Shown in pieces: positions 59,339-64,000 of a DNA stretch of 64,000 bases (positions within the stretch are counted from its first letter, which is position 1; each line of letters starts with the position of its first letter). This DNA is from Cymodocea nodosa (lineage: Eukaryota; Streptophyta; Magnoliopsida; Alismatales; Cymodoceaceae). The notes below the pieces were generated by a model that did not search any database, had not been told where the DNA came from, and was given only the letters and a program-made list of their open reading frames with translations. The position numbers and the translations under genes are program-made. Location: the NCBI GenBank assembly GCA_036874045.1, contig CM072336.1, positions 9,018,501 through 9,082,500 of the forward strand, written 5' to 3'.

Positions 59339-62300
59339 CATTGAATTAAACATAAGGATGGTGATGATGGCCTCCCCTTCCCTTTCCATACTGTACGATA
59401 GCAAAATGTAGGAGCTCATCTGTTGGAGGCGTCAACGTATGAACAACGTAGCTAAGCTCAAGGTCTGAGAGCTACTATTCTTCCTCCATTTAGGCAATCT
59501 AGTATTGCTACACCAAGAAAAGACGAGTAACTAGACGACCTTTCAACGGGTGGACTTGCAAACTCCACAGCAACAACGAAGGTCTCGATGCTGTGGGCGA
59601 TCACGCCGAGACAACAGCCACGTACTTCCCGATCGCAAGCTGCCAAGGTCGCACCAAGAGAACTGTGACCACGAAGTATAGACAATATCGCTGTTGCAAC
59701 ACAACAGATTTAACATGCCTCATCGAGAAATAAAATCAACCTTTCTTTCTTGCAGGAGTGTCTCTCTAGTCTTAGGGTAGGAGTGTGAAAGTGGGAGTAT
59801 GTGCTGTTGAAAGAGAGTCCAGGCCTTTGCTGTACGCCATCCATCTACCTTTACGATAGAAATGGTGAAACGGACGACACAAAGTGCAATCGATGCTCAT
59901 GATGGGATGTTAGATGCTCGAACGTCCATCCTCCTCCCAAGCTTATATATCTTAAATGCTCGACACGCCTGATCACCATATATATCTTTAAATTTATATT
60001 TTTTATAAAGTTCTTGTATATGTGACTTTACATTTTAAATAATTACAATATGTGTATATCAATTTCTTATTATGATTATTTAATCAATGATTCCCATTTC
60101 TAAGATATTGCCGTCAACATATGTCCATAGTTATTTCTCTCTTTCGATATTCTAGATCCATCCGCTTGACTTTACAAGAAACATTGTGAAGTTTTTTTGA
60201 CAAATACCATCCATATTAGTTCAGGACTACGTATGTGCTGAAGATAAATGTGATGGAAGTAGGCAAGTAAAGCAGCAAGTATATACGTGATTTTAACTTT
60301 TTATTCTATTATCCACTCAATTCAAGTTTGTTTGCACATCGGCTCTCATCATCAAGATTCCAGTCCTTTCTTCTTAGCTGCTGCTGCTGCTGCTGCTCTC
60401 TCTCTATATATATATGTTGTAAAGAGATAATATGTAATATAATATTTTCATATAATATATTGTCTACTTTTGAAAAAATTTAGATTGTAATGAACAATAT
60501 TGTTTATGTTAATTACAGGTATGTTATTTCACTTGTTATATCTGTATTTAGTAAAATTTTAAGATATATTATAATATTTAAAATATTACTTTTTAAATAT
60601 AATATCTTTTAAAAATAATATTCTAATGTATTATTTAATTTTTAAAATATTATTATTATTTTAATTCCTTTTAACTACACAAACACCCTATTTTCCATCA
60701 TTTTCTCTAATACACAAATAATACTGTATTTCCTATTATATCTTATCATTGCCTACCATCTTCATTTCTCACTACTTTCATATTTCTAGTTGTTTTATTT
60801 TTCGATGAAAAAATGTACACAAATAGAGTCTAAAAGTTTGACTCGTTGAATGTTATCCCTTGTACTTGTTGTAAACGCCAAAGCAAAATTGTAGGTATAC
60901 TTCCATTTCTACATCACTACTTACTAATTTTATGTCATGACCACTTCACCTGGAGACCATCTGAAGAACAAAGATTTTTCTCGAGTAACGATGGTAGCTT
61001 TTGCATAACTTAAATCATGATAAAAATTGCAAATGTTGGTACCTTTTGTTGATTAAATTGGTGTAGTTAACTAGCCTAGCAATGAGAAAGAAAGTTACAT
61101 GATATTCGTGGCTTGTATAATATCAAATATTTTACATGTGAAATTCTTATCTTTGAAAATAAATCTTAAAGAGAGAGAGGGGGTTAGTGTACACAGAAAA
61201 TCAAGAAAAGGAAGAAAAGTATAAACTTTTCTTTTGTTAGGCGGAAAGAATGTTAACGAAATTCTAGCGGTATAAAACGTGTTACTTTCCTTTCTCGTCA
61301 TTCATTTCTGACCTCCAGACATCCGATTTCGCTCCCCCAACCTTTCCGACTTGCCCATCCTCACAACCTCCAACACCGATGCTACACAACTCATGGCTTC
61401 CTCGTTCATTTCTAAACATCAAGATGACCTCCTCGTGTGTAAACAATGGTCGACCTCCAACTCTATGCATTGGAAGCATCCCTCGAACTCTTGACCTCAT
61501 GACGTCGTCGCAGCCTCTAGCGTTCAATCCCCAAAAATATCACACATTGGAACCTCCCGCCTCGCTCGAAATCGAAAGCTCCTTCGTTCGCACCCTAGCT
61601 TTAGATGGAAGAAAGCCCTTCGCGACCAGAAATATTTGCTTGTCCTCGATTATCATAATTCAAAATTAATTAAATAGTCTTATTCAAAGTAACTATTTAA
61701 TGATAATTTTGTAATTTTTTTGAACTTCTATGATATCATAATCTAGTTTTTTTTTTTGAGATTGAAGTAATAAATTTAATTGTAAGTACAATCTTAAAGA
61801 CTGAAACTCATATTAATGACACATTAAAATTTTTTTTATCATCATTAAAGTTAGTCTACATCATCTAACACATAAATGTCTTTTGTGCAGTACATATTTT
61901 TATTATTGTGTTGTTATTCCATAGGTTTTATTCTATTTATTGAAATCTTGCTTGTGTAGAATATGAATACTCCTGGTAGGAAAATGACACGTAGAGTTAG
62001 AAGTTACATTAATTGGAATGCTAAAGTAAATACATATTTCTTAAATATTTTAGTTAAAGTATTAAATGAAGGAAATAAAAAAAAAACTTATGATGCAAAA
62101 ATAAAAGGTAGCACTTGAGATGAAGTAATTGAAAAATACAATACTAGAAGAAATACAGGTATCACAAGGAAGAACGTAGAAAATCACTTAAAAACTTGGA
62201 AATTACTCTAAAATTGCAAATTAGAGTGAATGGAGTTAGAATTTCATCTAAGGATACAGTGACATTGATGATGAGATATAAAAGGAGTTTGTTATTACTG

Positions 62301-64000
62301 ATGATATATTTCCAACAAGAGAAGTATATACAGATGGACATTCACAAGTTAGAATGAGTCAAGAACAAAGAAAAAAAATAGTTGATAAGATGCGTAAGGA
62401 TATGATGATGACGATGTTGGATGAAAGAATTATTTAAATCTATTTATGTTCTACCTTTGGATTATTCTAGACATTGATATTACAATAATTTGAATATTTT
62501 ATATCTTTTGACTATTCTTTGTATTTATATTGTAATACTTTGAATGTTTTGTACTTTTGGACTATTCTTTCTATTTATGTTGTAATCATTTGAATAAGTA
62601 TACTTTTTAAATTCATTAATATATATATATTTTTAACATTAAATTATAAATTAATGTATCAATTACACAATTTTAAGTAGTATTTATAATTTATTTCATT
62701 ATTTTTTCAAATTTCAAATATTCTAGTGTGTAGTAAATCCCTCAAAGGAATTCCAACTTTTTAAACTTTCCAATAAGTGCACTAAACCTTCATGAGAATT
62801 TTGAGATTCCAAACATTCCATTTCCTTTTTGTCTAAACTTTTCAATATGCACTAATAGGATGGCAAAAAAAGGAATTTAAAAAAAAGGGGGTAGAATAGG
62901 GGTTACAAGGTTTCATACCACAACTTTGACAAAAATAAAACAAAAAACTTATAACCTTATATTGCTCTTGCTTTAAGGAATGATTCTGGAGTTAAATTTG
63001 CTTTGAAAAAGATTGATCTTAATGTTCTAAATCATAGAAAGGCTTTGAACATGTCAATTTGGGGTGTAAGAGAAGATGCTGAGAAATGAAGACCTTCTAA
63101 GTAGCATAGGTAGTCTTATTTATAGAATGAAGGTGTTCTCTGACAACTAATTTTTTAGTCAAAATAGATTAACATTTTTAGTGCCATTAATCTACTTTTC
63201 AATAATGCTAGTTTCTAGGTCAAACAAATATCTAACAATTAATTCATTTTGCAAGTCTGAAATTTCTTGCATGAATTTTTATATGGAACATTGTTGACAA
63301 TAAAAAAAGATTTGAAATTGATGAATGAGAAAAAAATGAAATGAAAAAGAAAAGCAGGAAAAAAAATGTAGTTTCAAGAAAAAAAAAGAATTGAGTGCAA
63401 CACCATGTGACTCTCTCTATCGCTTCCCAGCAATGCTTGACCAGACATTCACTTGCTTCATTCGTCACGAGTTCATGCTTCATTGCCCATCACCCATGAT
63501 ACTTCATCCTCTCCATGGAGATGGCAATGGAATTAATTCCTTGGAGATGGAATTAAACCTTTTTTAAAAAAAAGAAGAGGTTTATAATATATCTAAATAA
63601 AAATTTGTATGACCTATATGCATTTAAGGTAACCAAAAGATTTTTTTAGATGGGAGAATATAACATCTAAAGTAAACATTTAATATATTTTAGATACGAA
63701 ATATATAATATTTAAAATAAAATATCAAAGCTCTTTAGATATAACATATAAATATCTAAAGAAAAAAAAACTTTGGACATGATATAAAATATCCAAGGCA
63801 AAAAATTAAAACACTTTAGATATAATACATAAATATTTAAAGTGGAAATTAAAATACTTTGGATACGACATATAGATATTCAAAGCAAAAAATGGGAAAA
63901 AGAAATTAAAGCAAAAATTAAATATTTTAGATATGAATTATAAATATCAAAAAAAGAGAGAGGAAATATGAACTTTGTCATGCCATATTTAGTATTCGAT
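59339..64000 (+). repeat. Right copy of the terminal 4.66-kb direct repeat
   Basis: Matches 1-4661 with about 16 substitutions by eye; the offset is 59338, changing to 59339 after a one-base insertion. It begins at TTGAATTAAAC, and the sequence before it (TGCGTACCA) cannot be compared because the left copy is cut by the window. It contains the 870-bp module (59533-60413), the exon-like stretch (61266-61669) and the second Myb/SANT-like remnant. Confidence 0.95.
61963..62437 (+). pseudogene. Broken Myb/SANT-like gene, copy 2
   Basis: Identical in layout to 2625-3099, with the same TGA and TAA interruptions, so the gene was already broken before the duplication. Two substitutions near the start change the fifth and ninth codons (GGT for GAT, CGT for GGT). 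Confidence 0.55.

Noticed and set aside
1..64000. tRNA, rRNA, organelle insertion or endogenous pararetrovirus
   Set aside because: No cloverleaf with A/B boxes, ribosomal core sequence, chloroplast gene or movement/coat protein pattern was recognised. All reverse transcriptase and integrase signals fit LTR retrotransposons.

Overview
This window looks like repeat-dominated nuclear DNA of a flowering plant. It is AT-rich and almost entirely built of decayed LTR retrotransposons of two superfamilies: Ty1/copia, and an Athila-like group of Ty3/gypsy with an env-like 3' ORF. The few host-type genes have plant features: an intron-containing secreted cysteine-rich peptide gene, an F-box gene with an F-box-associated C-terminus, and a Myb/SANT-like remnant. 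No rRNA, tRNA, CRISPR or bacterial-type feature was seen. The species cannot be named from the sequence.

Layout. 1-4661 is repeated almost perfectly as 59339-64000, in the same orientation, and carries a broken Myb/SANT-like gene. 5.4-10.8 kb holds two decayed minus-strand copia elements split by a plus-strand copia LTR. 10.8-12.8 kb is the only clearly functional-looking locus: a foldback MITE, then a TATA box and a two-exon gene for a secreted, arginine-rich, eight-cysteine peptide, then an 870-bp module found inverted at both window ends. 13.5-15.1 kb holds an F-box gene with one in-frame stop. 15.2-26.1 kb is minus-strand Athila material (gag, env-like, integrase, RT/RNase H, protease), with LTR pieces at 21.5-22.9 and 26.1-27.2 kb. 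27.2-33.8 kb is a third copia element that shares its left part with 4.1-7.6 kb. 34.4-35.1 kb is a different copia integrase fragment. 35.6-44.5 kb is a second Athila copy carrying two later solo LTRs (38630-40161 and 40702-42722). 44.5-47.2 kb is the start of a plus-strand copia element. 47.2-52 kb has an unclassified repeat and a plus-strand Athila env-like remnant split by another solo LTR. 52.2-55 kb is two copia LTRs. 55-59.3 kb is AT-rich minisatellite and dyad-array DNA.

The most unusual signal is not a gene. Arrays of short inverted repeats of the form CGTnnAGTTA ... TAACTnnACG recur throughout the window, in LTRs of both superfamilies, beside the F-box gene and between Athila ORFs. 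The arm sequences differ from array to array but stay complementary (CGTTGAGTTA, CGTAAAGTTA and CGTATAGTTA, each with its own matching partner arm). A second dyad class (GGTTnAACC type) has the same layout. One copia LTR and the Athila-type LTRs also share a U3 block rich in CACGTG palindromes. Boundaries of decayed elements were placed by eye and are approximate unless termini or target-site duplications are quoted.
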